A DNA stretch of 64,000 bases from Siccirubricoccus soli (GTDB taxonomy: Bacteria > Pseudomonadota > Alphaproteobacteria > Acetobacterales > Acetobacteraceae). Shown here in pieces: positions 33,233-40,850 of this stretch. Position 1 is the first letter of the stretch, and every line of letters begins with the position of its first letter. The DNA lies in the NCBI RefSeq assembly GCF_024178315.1, contig NZ_JAMZIK010000028.1, forward strand, positions 1-64,000. The letters are read 5' to 3'. A program made the position numbers and the translations under genes. The notes under the pieces were generated by a model that searched no databases, had not been told where the DNA came from, and saw nothing but the letters and a program-made list of their open reading frames with translations.

Positions 33233-33259
33233 GGCCGCCGCGAGATCGTCGCGGCGGCC
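33233..33259 (-). terminator. Hairpin between hcp and tagJ
   Basis: GGCCGCCGCGA (33233-33243), GATCG, TCGCGGCGGCC (33249-33259): perfect 11-bp stem 9 bp after the hcp stop. On the minus strand it is followed by an AT-rich run (TTATTTCTAAGTAATAGGG). It may be a partial terminator or RNA-stabilising hairpin giving excess hcp transcript. Confidence 0.65.
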
Positions 33260-33268
33260 GCCAGGGCG

Positions 33269-33820
33269 TCAGATCTGGATGTTACGAATTCGATCCCAAC
33301 CAGCGTCCTTCGAGGTCGATTCGAGGGCGCCATCCGGCTTCTGCTTCTTGTACTGGATCTGCACCGAGCCGTACTCGAAGGTCACTTCCTCCTTCACCGC
33401 CTCGTCGCCATCGGCGCCGGACCAGGAGACGGTCTTGATGCCGACCAGCTTGAAGTTGAAGCGCAGGAAGACCTCGCCCGAGGACTGGCCGCCGGTCGAC
33501 TTGCGCAGCGCCAGGACCACGTCCTTGAAGTGCTTGCCGGAGCAGCACATCCGGAAGAAATCCGGGGACGCGATGTCGATCTTCCGGCTGAACTGGAAGG
33601 GGTTGAAGGTGGGCTTGCCGGCGCCGACGCCCGAGGAGGACGAGCCGATGTTCAGCACGTTCTCGATGTCGAAGGAGAAATCGTCGATCTCGAAGGGCGT
33701 CGTGCTCTTGAAGTCGGCAATGAACGGGTCGCCGCCGACCGTGAAGTCGGTCTGCGTCTCGCCCGCCAGCGGCTTGCCCGTATCAGCCGGCGTGAACAGC
33801 ATGAAAGCGTCGAAAGCCAT
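33269..33820 (-). CDS. hcp: T6SS tube protein Hcp (TssD)
   Basis: A 183-residue Hcp, the hexameric ring that stacks into the inner tube and also carries effectors. Family features: an N-terminal strand AFMLFTPADTGKPLAGE, mid-section FSFDIENVLN and DIASPDFFRMCCSGKHFKDVVLALRK, and a C-terminal EEVTFEYGSVQIQYKKQ. No C-terminal toxin extension is present, so it is a structural Hcp, not an evolved one. A hairpin immediately follows the stop. 68 bp separates it from tssC. ATG 33820 follows an AGGAGA ribosome site. Confidence 0.96.
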   Translation of the reverse strand: MAFDAFMLFTPADTGKPLAGETQTDFTVGGDPFIADFKSTTPFEIDDFSFDIENVLNIGSSSSGVGAGKPTFNPFQFSRKIDIASPDFFRMCCSGKHFKDVVLALRKSTGGQSSGEVFLRFNFKLVGIKTVSWSGADGDEAVKEEVTFEYGSVQIQYKKQKPDGALESTSKDAGWDRIRNIQI

Positions 33821-33888
33821 GTTTCTCTCCTAGTCCCTATCCGCGTTCTGGTGTGACGTTTCTTGGATGCCGGGAAGACCCGACCCGC

Positions 33889-35370
33889 TCAGGCCGGCAG
33901 GCGCGAGACGAGACGGAGCGACACCGTCAGCCCCTCAAGCTGGTAGTGCGGCTTGAGAAAGAACTTGGCGCTGTAGTAGCCCGGGTTCTCGGGGTTGGCC
34001 TCCACCACCACCTTGCCTTCGGCCAGCGGATGGGTGGCCTTGTATTCCTCGGTCGAGGAGTCCGGCGATCCGTCCACATACTGGCCGAGCCAGCGCTCCA
34101 GCCACTCGGTGAGCTGCTGTTGCGTCATGGTAGAACCGATCTTGTCCCGAACCATGCATTTCAGATAGTGGGCGAAACGACAGCTCGCGAAAAGGTAAGG
34201 CAACCGCGCAGAGAGATTGGCATTAGCGGTCGCTGCGGGGTCGTCATATTCCTGCGGCTTCTGCAGGGACTGCGCCCCGATGAAGGCGGCGAAGTCGGAA
34301 TTCTTCTTGTGAATCAGCGGCATGAAGCCGTTCTTTGCCAGCTCCGCCTCGCGCCGGTCGCTGATCGCGATCTCGGTCGGGCATTTCTGGTCCACGCCGC
34401 CATCATCGGTCGGGAAGGTGTGGGAGGGCAGGCCCTCCACCGCGCCGCCGCTTTCGATGCCGCGAATCCGCGTGCACCAGCCATACATCTTGAAGGCGCG
34501 GGTGATGTTCGTCGCCATCGCATAGGCGGAATTCGCCCAGCAATACTTGCTGCTGTCGGCGCCCTCGACCTCTTCCTCGAAGGCGAATTCCTCCACCGGC
34601 TCGGTCTTCGCGCCATAGGGCAGCCGCGCCAGGAAGCGCGGCATGGTCAGGCCGATGTAGCGCGCATCCTCGCTCTCGCGCAGGCTCCGCCAGGCGGCAT
34701 ATTCCGGCGTCTGGAAGATCTTCGTCAGGTCGCGCGGATTGGCCAGCTCGTTCCAGCTGTCCATCTGCATCACGGTCGGCGCCGCCGCCGAGATGAAGGG
34801 CGCATGCATGGCCGAGGCGACGGCCGCGATGTCGCCCAGCAGCGCCACGTCCTGCGGGCTGTGGTCGAAATAGTAGTCGCCGATCAGGCAGCCGAAGGGC
34901 TCGCCGCCGAACTGGCCGAACTCTTCCTCATACAGCTTCTTGAACAGCGGGCTCTGATCCCAGGCGGTGCCGCGGAACTTCTTCAGCGTCCGCGTCAGCT
35001 CCTTCTTCGAGATGTTGAGCACCTTGATCTTCAGGTACTCGTCCGTCTCGGTGTTGTTGACCAGGTAGTGCAGGCCGCGCCACGCGGATTCCAGCTGCTG
35101 GAAATCGGCGTGGTGGATGATCTGGTTCACCTGCTCGGTCAGCTTGGCGTCGATCGCGGCGATGATGCCCTCGATCGTCTTCAGCGCCTCGGTGCCGATC
35201 AGCGTGGTGTTCGCCAGCGCCTGCTGCGCCAGGGTCTGCACCGCACCCGCCACCGCGTCCCGGGCCGCATCGGATTTCGGCCGGAACTCCTTGCTCAGCA
35301 GGGAGGCGAAGTCGTTCTCCTGGAAGGTGACCCCCGCGAAGGCGGAGGACGATTGAAGTTGCTCGGACAT
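33889..35370 (-). CDS. tssC: T6SS contractile sheath large subunit TssC
   Basis: A 493-residue TssC (VipB/ImpC). Conserved segments: IAAIDAKLTEQVNQIIHHADFQQLESAWRGLHYL, with the WRGL motif; KEELTRTLKKF-like sheath linker region (as KKELTRTLKKF); FGCLIGDYYFDHSP; and PRFLARLPYG. TssC with TssB forms the contractile sheath around the Hcp tube. It has the usual length (about 490-500). Start ATG 35370 is 3 bp after the tssB stop, so the two sheath subunits are synthesised together. Confidence 0.97.
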   Translation of the reverse strand: MSEQLQSSSAFAGVTFQENDFASLLSKEFRPKSDAARDAVAGAVQTLAQQALANTTLIGTEALKTIEGIIAAIDAKLTEQVNQIIHHADFQQLESAWRGLHYLVNNTETDEYLKIKVLNISKKELTRTLKKFRGTAWDQSPLFKKLYEEEFGQFGGEPFGCLIGDYYFDHSPQDVALLGDIAAVASAMHAPFISAAAPTVMQMDSWNELANPRDLTKIFQTPEYAAWRSLRESEDARYIGLTMPRFLARLPYGAKTEPVEEFAFEEEVEGADSSKYCWANSAYAMATNITRAFKMYGWCTRIRGIESGGAVEGLPSHTFPTDDGGVDQKCPTEIAISDRREAELAKNGFMPLIHKKNSDFAAFIGAQSLQKPQEYDDPAATANANLSARLPYLFASCRFAHYLKCMVRDKIGSTMTQQQLTEWLERWLGQYVDGSPDSSTEEYKATHPLAEGKVVVEANPENPGYYSAKFFLKPHYQLEGLTVSLRLVSRLPA

Positions 35371-35373
35371 CGA

Positions 35374-35895
35374 TCAGCCCTCCGACGACTCGTTGCCGCC
35401 ATCCGCCTTGGGCGCGGAGGCGAGCGCCTGCAGCAGCGTCGGATCCTGCAGCACCTTGCCGATCAGCTCTTCGGCGCCGCTCTTGCCGTCCATGTAGGTC
35501 AGCAGGTTCGAGAGCTCGGTCCGCGCGGTCAGGAGCTGGTTGAGCGCATCCACCTTCCGCGCGACGGCGGCGGGGGAGAAATCGTCCATGCTCTCGAAGG
35601 TGATGTCCACCGCCATGCTGCCTTCGCCCGTCAGGGTGTTCGGCACCATGAAGGCGACGCGCGGCTTCATCGCCTTCAGCCGGCTGTCGAAGTTGTCGAC
35701 ATCGATCTCCAGCATCTTGCGGTCGGCCACCGGCGGCAGCGGCTCCGCCGGGTTGCCGGAGAGGTCTGCCATGACGCCCGCGACGAAGGGCAGCTGCACC
35801 TTCTTCGAGGCGCCATAGGTCTCGACGTCGTATTCGATCTGGACCCGCGGGGCGCGGTTCCGGGCGATGAATTTCTGGCTGCTCGGTTTGGCCAC
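35374..35895 (-). CDS. tssB: T6SS contractile sheath small subunit TssB
   Basis: A 173-residue TssB (VipA/ImpB). The N-terminus has SSQKFIARNRAPRVQIEYDVETYGA, followed by LPFVAGVMADLSGNP, a strongly conserved TssB signature, and a C-terminal helix (VDALNQLLTARTELSNLLTYMDGK) that interlocks with TssC. This helix region is also where ClpV and TagJ partners bind in other systems. Its stop lies 3 bp before tssC. The tail ends acidic (KADGGNESSEG). Confidence 0.97.
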   Translation of the reverse strand: MAKPSSQKFIARNRAPRVQIEYDVETYGASKKVQLPFVAGVMADLSGNPAEPLPPVADRKMLEIDVDNFDSRLKAMKPRVAFMVPNTLTGEGSMAVDITFESMDDFSPAAVARKVDALNQLLTARTELSNLLTYMDGKSGAEELIGKVLQDPTLLQALASAPKADGGNESSEG

Positions 35896-35964
35896 TGTTG
35901 ACCTCGCTCTGGTTCCTGTTGTCCGCAGGGGTCGTCAGCCAAGCGGCCGCCGACGCAGATCCCC

Positions 35965-37023
35965 CTATTCGTTCGTTCCCGCGATGAGCTGCGCCTGATG
36001 GAGCCCGTCGGGCGCCATGTCGCGCAGGAGATCGAGGAAATTCTTGTCCGCCAACCGCTGCGCCCGCCGGATGAGCAGCGGCAGCGGGCTGGCCGGTTCG
36101 TAGGTCTCGAAGTAGGTCGCGGCCACTTCCATCAGATGCATCGCCTCCTGCCGCGTCTCGACCTGGCGAAGCGACAGCACGGAGGCGAAGCCCGCCCCAC
36201 CGGCGCGCCGTGGCGCCGCCGCCATCGCCACACGGTCTTCGGTTTCTTTCTCGCCCGTCTCTTCTACCTGGAGTTCACTCTCGGCCGCTGTGTCCAACGT
36301 CACGGACTTGAAGCGATCCAGCACCTTGCGGATGTCGAAGACCTGCTTCTCCAGCCGGCTGAGATCGGGGCTCGTGCCCGGCCCGCCCTTGTCCTCGAAG
36401 GCGGTGTTGATTCCCTTAAGGTCGCGGGCCAGGCCGTCGAAGGCCGCGCGGATCCGCTCGGCGTAATCCGGATCGGTCTCGGCGAAGGCGGCGTTGATCT
36501 CCTGCTCGGTGGGCGGCGTGGCCTCCGGGTCCTGCTCCAGCAGCCCGATCGCGAGGGCGATCTGCTGCCAGCCGAAGCTGCCGGCGCGCCGGCTGCGGGC
36601 CAGCGGCGCCTCGCGCAGCACCTGCACCACCCGCCCGACATGGCCGAGGCCGAGCACCGCATTGGCGCGCATCGTCGGGTCGTTGTCGTCATCCGGGTCC
36701 AGCCGCGGATGCACGCCCTCCCAGTGCGTGTCGAGCAGCCGGGCGATCAGCCCGACCGCCTCGGCGAAGGCAGGCACGCCCTGGGTGTGCAGCCGCGCTA
36801 CGGCCAAGTGGACAATGATGCGGATGTCGCGCGAGCGCTCCAGCAGCCCGACGGCAAGCTGCTCCACCTCCCGCCAGTCGGGATCCTCGGCGGGGATGAC
36901 GGTATCGCCGAATTGCTGCTCCGGCTTGCCGGTTGCGGCGGTGTTCAACGCCAGGAAATCAGCGTCGAACTCAAGGTCGGAGCCGGTATCTTCGGTCTCG
37001 AGGTAGGTGTCGAACTCGGCCAT
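35965..37023 (-). CDS. tssA: T6SS cap/baseplate-associated protein TssA
   Basis: A 352-residue TssA. The ImpA N-terminal domain is seen as DWREVEQLAVGLLERSRDIRI, followed by HLAVARLHTQGV, LLDTHWEGVHPRLDPDDDNDP and a coiled segment RLEKQVFDIRKVLDRF. The C-terminus PASPLPLLIRRAQRLADKNFLDLLRDM resembles short TssA proteins that lack the long Nt2/CTD barrel. TssA coordinates tube and sheath polymerisation. It is the first gene of the minus-strand operon; 69 bp separates it from tssB. The promoter region is shared with tagF and includes the 37172-37189 dyad. Confidence 0.94.
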   Translation of the reverse strand: MAEFDTYLETEDTGSDLEFDADFLALNTAATGKPEQQFGDTVIPAEDPDWREVEQLAVGLLERSRDIRIIVHLAVARLHTQGVPAFAEAVGLIARLLDTHWEGVHPRLDPDDDNDPTMRANAVLGLGHVGRVVQVLREAPLARSRRAGSFGWQQIALAIGLLEQDPEATPPTEQEINAAFAETDPDYAERIRAAFDGLARDLKGINTAFEDKGGPGTSPDLSRLEKQVFDIRKVLDRFKSVTLDTAAESELQVEETGEKETEDRVAMAAAPRRAGGAGFASVLSLRQVETRQEAMHLMEVAATYFETYEPASPLPLLIRRAQRLADKNFLDLLRDMAPDGLHQAQLIAGTNE

Positions 37024-37171
37024 TCACCGCCCCCCGGCCCAGCGGCGGCCGCAGGCGCGCAACGCCGCCCCGCGTAGCTGCGTCATCGCACTCATGGGCC
37101 GCGCCGTGCTCCTGCGGGATATTGCCGGCCCCAAAGGGTGCCGACCTGGTTCGTTTCGATTGGCTGGATCG

Positions 37172-37189
37172 TGTCGTAGAAATACGACA
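37172..37189. promoter_or_regulatory. Perfect dyad in the tssA/tagF divergent promoter
   Basis: TGTCGTA (37172-37178), GAAA, TACGACA (37183-37189). It is the only AT-rich, symmetric element in the 200-bp intergenic region, 35 bp before tagF and about 150 bp before tssA. An operator is the natural reading; a short RNA hairpin in the tagF leader is the alternative. Confidence 0.6.
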
Positions 37190-37223
37190 TTGTCCAGCAT
37201 ACTCTCAACCTTAAGGAGATGGC

Positions 37224-37823
37224 TTGGCCGCATCAGCAGTGCCACCCGGCCCCGGTGGCTTCTATGGCAAGCTGCCAGCGCGCGGGGATTTCGTTGGCCA
37301 GGGCCTGGCCGGCAGCTTCACCCGCCCTTGGGACAAATGGTGGCAGCAGGCCATTGCCACGAGCCGCGACCTGCTCGGCCCGCGCTGGAAGCCGGCCTGG
37401 ATGGAGGCACCGATCTGGCGCTTCCTGCTGCCCGCCGGTGCCTGCGGCCCGGCCGCCATGCTCGGCCTCTGGATGCCGAGCGTTGATCGCGCCGGGCGGC
37501 TCTTTCCCCTGACCTTCGCGCGGCCGGCGGAAGGCCATCCCGCCGGCTTCGCCGCGGCGCAGGCCGGCTGGCTGGCCCTGGCGGAGGCGGCGGGCCTTGC
37601 CGCGCTGGAGCTGGAGCTGGGCCCCGCGGAACTCGCCGCGCGGCTGGCAGGGCCGGAGCCCGAGGCGCCCCCGCCCGCGCCGCTGGAATGCGCGGCGGCC
37701 GGGCGCGGCGAGACGGTGTGGTGGACCGAAGGCTCGCCCCGCGTGCCGGCTGGGGTGCTGGTGCTGCCCGCCCTGCCGGATGGCGCGGCCTTCGCCCGGA
37801 TGCTGGATGCCGGCGCGGCCTGA
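37224..37823 (+). CDS. tagF: T6SS post-translational regulator TagF (ImpM-like)
   Basis: A 199-residue TagF. The N-terminus GGFYGKLPARGDFVGQGL is the family hallmark (usually GxYGKLPxxGDFv), followed by WDKWWQQA, WRFLLPAGACGP, LGLWMPSVDRAGRLFPL. TagF represses T6SS assembly independently of, or alongside, the threonine-phosphorylation pathway in other bacteria. The TTG start at 37224 is supported by AAGGAG 5 nt upstream and by the fit to the family N-terminus; an ATG at 37219 is in a different frame. It diverges from tssA and converges with the PP2C phosphatase gene 21 bp away. Confidence 0.93.
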   Translation: MAASAVPPGPGGFYGKLPARGDFVGQGLAGSFTRPWDKWWQQAIATSRDLLGPRWKPAWMEAPIWRFLLPAGACGPAAMLGLWMPSVDRAGRLFPLTFARPAEGHPAGFAAAQAGWLALAEAAGLAALELELGPAELAARLAGPEPEAPPPAPLECAAAGRGETVWWTEGSPRVPAGVLVLPALPDGAAFARMLDAGAA

Positions 37824-37844
37824 CCGCCGCCCCGCGCCCTCGCC

Positions 37845-38570
37845 TCAGATCGCCGCCGCGCTCTCCCGCGCCCGCACCATCACCGCGGTCACGTTGTCCC
37901 GCGCCCGCGCCTCGTTCGCCGCGGCGAGAAGCTGGTCGGGATCGGCGCCGGCCATCAGCAGGATGCCGATCTGCTCCTCCGGCAGCGCCTTGAACAGCCC
38001 ATCGGTGCAGAGCAGGACCAGGTCGTCATCCTCGAAGCGGCCGGAGACCTTGTCGAGCTCGAGCTCCCCTGCCCCGCCGATCGCCCGGGTGATGACATTG
38101 GCCTGGGGATGGCGCTCGGCGTCCTCGGCCGCCAGCGTGCCCTGGTCCACCAGCTCCTGCACCAGGGAGTGGTCGCGGGTGATGCGGGTCAGCACGCCGT
38201 GGCGCAGCAGATAGGCGCGGGAATCCCCGGCCCAGAGGCAGGCGAAATGGTCGCCATGCGCCAGCATGACGACGACGGTGGTGGCGATCACCCCGCTTTC
38301 GGTGCTCTCCGCCTGGCGCTGCAGCTCGGCATGCACCTCGGAGAGGCGGCGGCGGATCTCCGCCAGCTTCTCCCCGGGCTGGAGGTCCACCGGCAGGGCG
38401 GCGAGCGCCGCCACCACCGCGGCCGAGGCGACATCCCCCGCGCCATGGCCGCCGGCGCCGTCCGCCACCGCCCAGACGCCGATATCCGAGCGGTCGATGA
38501 AGGCATCCTCGTTCCGCTTGCGGACGGTGCCGACATGGGTCGCGCCGCGCGCGGTGATCAGGAACGGCAT
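37845..38570 (-). CDS. PP2C-type Ser/Thr phosphatase (PppA-like)
   Basis: A 241-residue PPM/PP2C phosphatase. Metal-binding and catalytic motifs are NEDAFID (motif with the first Asp), AVADGAGGHGAGDVAS, WAGDSRAYLLR, LVLLCTDGLFKAL and ARDNVTAV. In T6SS clusters PppA reverses PpkA phosphorylation of Fha to shut off firing. No ppkA or fha gene lies in the window, so the kinase partner would have to be elsewhere. ATG 38570 (MPFLITARGATHVGTVRKRN) is the family start. The 294-bp gap beyond it, up to 38864, has no gene. Confidence 0.92.
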   Translation of the reverse strand: MPFLITARGATHVGTVRKRNEDAFIDRSDIGVWAVADGAGGHGAGDVASAAVVAALAALPVDLQPGEKLAEIRRRLSEVHAELQRQAESTESGVIATTVVVMLAHGDHFACLWAGDSRAYLLRHGVLTRITRDHSLVQELVDQGTLAAEDAERHPQANVITRAIGGAGELELDKVSGRFEDDDLVLLCTDGLFKALPEEQIGILLMAGADPDQLLAAANEARARDNVTAVMVRARESAAAI

Positions 38571-38864
38571 GCGGCTTGGGTCTCGGACCAGGCTTCGCCG
38601 ACGGGCTCTTTCGCTCTCACGCCTGACGCGGGCCCCCCACCCAAACCGAAGGTTGCGACTCAGGAGAGCAACGATACCGTTCCGTTTGCCCGCCGGGAAG
38701 CGACTGAACGCAGGGGGCAATCACATCACTTTCCTGCGATGTACGGTCCCGGCGAAACCCGCCCGGAACCGCATCCAAGTGCTTTTCATTTGGCTGTACC
38801 AATGGCATTTCGGCGGCGAGCGCACCCTGGCGGCGCCGGAAGCCACAGCACCGGAACGGAAATA

Positions 38865-39428
38865 ATGGCGGGACACGGACATGCGGACCATGGCGGGGAC
38901 AAGCGTATCGCCCTGCTGATTTCCATTCTGGCGCTATTCCTCGCCATCTCCGAGACCGGGGCGAAGAGCGCGCAGACCGAGGCGATTTCGCGCAACGTGG
39001 AGGCCGCCAACCTCTGGGCCTTCTTCCAGTCCCGCACCGTGCGCCAGACCACGGTGCGGACGGCGGCGGAGGAGGCGGAGCTGGCGCGGCTCGCCGCCAC
39101 CGACGAGGCGGTGCGCGGCGCGATCGAGCGGCAGCAGCGCGCCTGGCGCGACAGCGCCCAGCGCTGGGAGAGCGAGCCGGAGACCGGCGAGGGCCGGCGC
39201 GAGCTGATGAACCGGGCACGGGCGGCGGAGCATCACCGCGACGTCTCCATGGCTGCCTATCACCATTACGAATATGCCTCCGCCGCCTTCCAGGTGGCGA
39301 TCGTCATGGCCTCCTCCTCCATCGTCACCGGCGTGCCGGCGCTGGCGGTGGCCGGCGGTGTCGTTGGGCTGGTCGGGGTGGCGCTGACCGGTATCGGCTA
39401 TTTTGCACCCGAGGCCGTGCATTTCTGA
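38865..39428 (+). CDS. DUF4337-family membrane protein
   Basis: A 187-residue protein: an N-terminal His-rich tail (MAGHGHADHGGDKR), one TM helix (IALLISILALFLAISE), a charged central helix (ANLWAFFQSRTVRQTT and on), a segment ending HHRDVSMAAYHHYEYASAAFQ, and two further TM helices (AIVMASSSIVTGVPALAVA, VGLVGVALTGIGYF). The ANLWAFFQ-KTIRQ-type helix and YEYA.. segment are the DUF4337 pattern. Function is unknown. ATG 38865 is the first start after the promoter gap; there is no strong ribosome site. Its neighbours give no functional clue. Confidence 0.82.
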   Translation: MAGHGHADHGGDKRIALLISILALFLAISETGAKSAQTEAISRNVEAANLWAFFQSRTVRQTTVRTAAEEAELARLAATDEAVRGAIERQQRAWRDSAQRWESEPETGEGRRELMNRARAAEHHRDVSMAAYHHYEYASAAFQVAIVMASSSIVTGVPALAVAGGVVGLVGVALTGIGYFAPEAVHF

Positions 39429-39590
39429 GCCTCCCGCGCCGACACCGCACGTCTGGCCCGAGGCCCTGTCGCAGCGAAGCCGCGGCAGGGCCATGGCAGA
39501 GCTGGCGCCGGCCGGGCTTGACCGGGCTCGGCGCTCGGCCCGCAATGGCGGAGAACAGGCGGCCCGGCAACCGGGCCGGAGGAGGAGCCG

Positions 39591-39845
39591 ATGCGGGCGA
39601 TCTTCGTCATGGTGAAATGCGAGATGGGCCAGGCCTATCGCGTGGCGCGGGAGATGGCGGACACCATTCCGGAACTTTCGGAAATGCACTCCATCTCCGG
39701 CCAGTACGACCTGATGGGAAAATTCTACCTGGAGCCGGAGCAGGATATCGGCCTGTTCGTGGTGGAGCGGCTGCAGACCGTGGTGGGGGTGAAGGACACC
39801 TACACCCTGCAGACCTTCAACGCCTTCTCGCCGGGCCGGGCCTGA
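39591..39845 (+). CDS. Stand-alone Lrp/AsnC ligand-binding (RAM) domain protein
   Basis: An 84-residue alpha/beta protein consisting only of the RAM domain that follows the helix-turn-helix in Lrp/AsnC regulators: FVMVKCEMGQAYRVA, ELSEMHSISGQYDLMGKF (the G-x-Y/F-D-hhhh strand) and VVERLQTVVGVKDTYTL. Such DNA-binding-free SraM-type proteins form ring oligomers and bind amino acids, sometimes modulating full-length Lrp partners. GAGGAG precedes ATG 39591. A 9-bp stem hairpin follows its stop. It is monocistronic; the effector is unknown. Confidence 0.92.
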   Translation: MRAIFVMVKCEMGQAYRVAREMADTIPELSEMHSISGQYDLMGKFYLEPEQDIGLFVVERLQTVVGVKDTYTLQTFNAFSPGRA

Positions 39846-39861
39846 TCGCGGGAAGCGGGGT

Positions 39862-39884
39862 CGCCGGAGCGCCTGGCTCCGGCG
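39862..39884 (+). terminator. Hairpin after RAM-domain gene
   Basis: CGCCGGAGC (39862-39870), GCCTG, GCTCCGGCG (39876-39884), a perfect 9-bp stem 17 bp past the stop. Confidence 0.7.
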
Positions 39885-40353
39885 TGTGAATGAGAGCCAG
39901 GCCCGGCCCATGCGGGCCGCCGCATGGGCCCCGATATGGGACTGGTGGGCCGGCCCGCCCTGCCGCGGTCGGACGAGGTCCGGCCCCCGGCCCGCCGATG
40001 CCCCGGCTGCCCGTCCACGCCAGAGTGCGGCGAGGGAGCGGAGGCGCCGCAGGCCAGGGGCCGACTGACGGCCTGTTGCAGCCTTGTCGGGTCAGGACCC
40101 ACTTGGCCATCCGGACCCCAACGAGCGGCTGGAGCGCTGCGCGCCGTCACGGTCAAGGCGGATCCGCTCCAGCCGAGCAGGCCGCCGGCGCTGCCGGTCC
40201 GACGCAAGCCACGCCCCTCCACGCCATGATCTCCACGCCATGATTCCGGCGCGATCCCGCCATCCCTGCCATCGCCGCGCCGCGCGCTGCCATCGCACCG
40301 CCCTGGCCCCGCCCCATCGCCAGGTCAGGCTGCCTCCTCGAGGAGGAGTCCCG
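39885..40353. other. Intergenic region with no recognisable gene
   Basis: 469 bp. The frames present are GC-rich noise. Near 40221-40245 a short direct repeat of CCACGCCATGAT occurs twice, and GAGGAGGAG at 40340-40348 is the ribosome site of the next gene. Confidence 0.45.
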
Positions 40354-40605
40354 ATGACCCGCATCCTGGCCGCCCTGACCCTGTCCCTCAGCCTGGTGCT
40401 TGGCGGCTGCCAGAACCCCGACGGCTCGACCAATTGGGGCAATACCCTGCTGCTGGGCGCCGGCATCGGCGCCGCGGCGGGCCTGATCGCCGGCGCGGCG
40501 AATGACCGTCCGCACGGCCGCTACGCGGAAGGCTATGGCCGCGGCGGTCGGGGCTATGGCGGCTATGGCCGCGGCGGGCCGCATGGCGGCTACCGCGGCT
40601 GGTGA
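40354..40605 (+). CDS. Small lipoprotein with glycine-zipper and Gly/Tyr-rich tail
   Basis: An 83-residue protein. The signal ends in a lipobox (LVLGGC, Cys20), followed by a short polar segment, a glycine-zipper-like helix (LLLGAGIGAAAGLIAGAA) and a tail of GYGRGGRGYGGYGRGG type with Arg/Tyr/Gly. Small lipoproteins of this plan sit in the outer membrane or periplasm; the role is unknown. Strong GAGGAGGAG ribosome site 5 nt before ATG 40354. Monocistronic; the 245-bp gap that follows has no gene. Confidence 0.85.
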   Translation: MTRILAALTLSLSLVLGGCQNPDGSTNWGNTLLLGAGIGAAAGLIAGAANDRPHGRYAEGYGRGGRGYGGYGRGGPHGGYRGW

Positions 40606-40850
40606 CACGGCGATGTCCCCGCCAGTGAGGGAAATGTAAGGAAGGGTGACGCCCTTGCCGGGGCCGAGCCCTGCCCGGGCACCCTGCCCCGGCCCTGCCG
40701 CCCGTCACCGGCCTGAATTCCCGCGCCCTACCCACCGCGCCGCCCCTGCCGCAATCACCTCACCTAGTCGTTGCGGCCGGGGAAATCGCCCGCCCGCCGG
40801 CACCGCCGCGCCTTGCGCCGCGCGGCCCCCGCCCCAAGCTTTTGCGCCGG

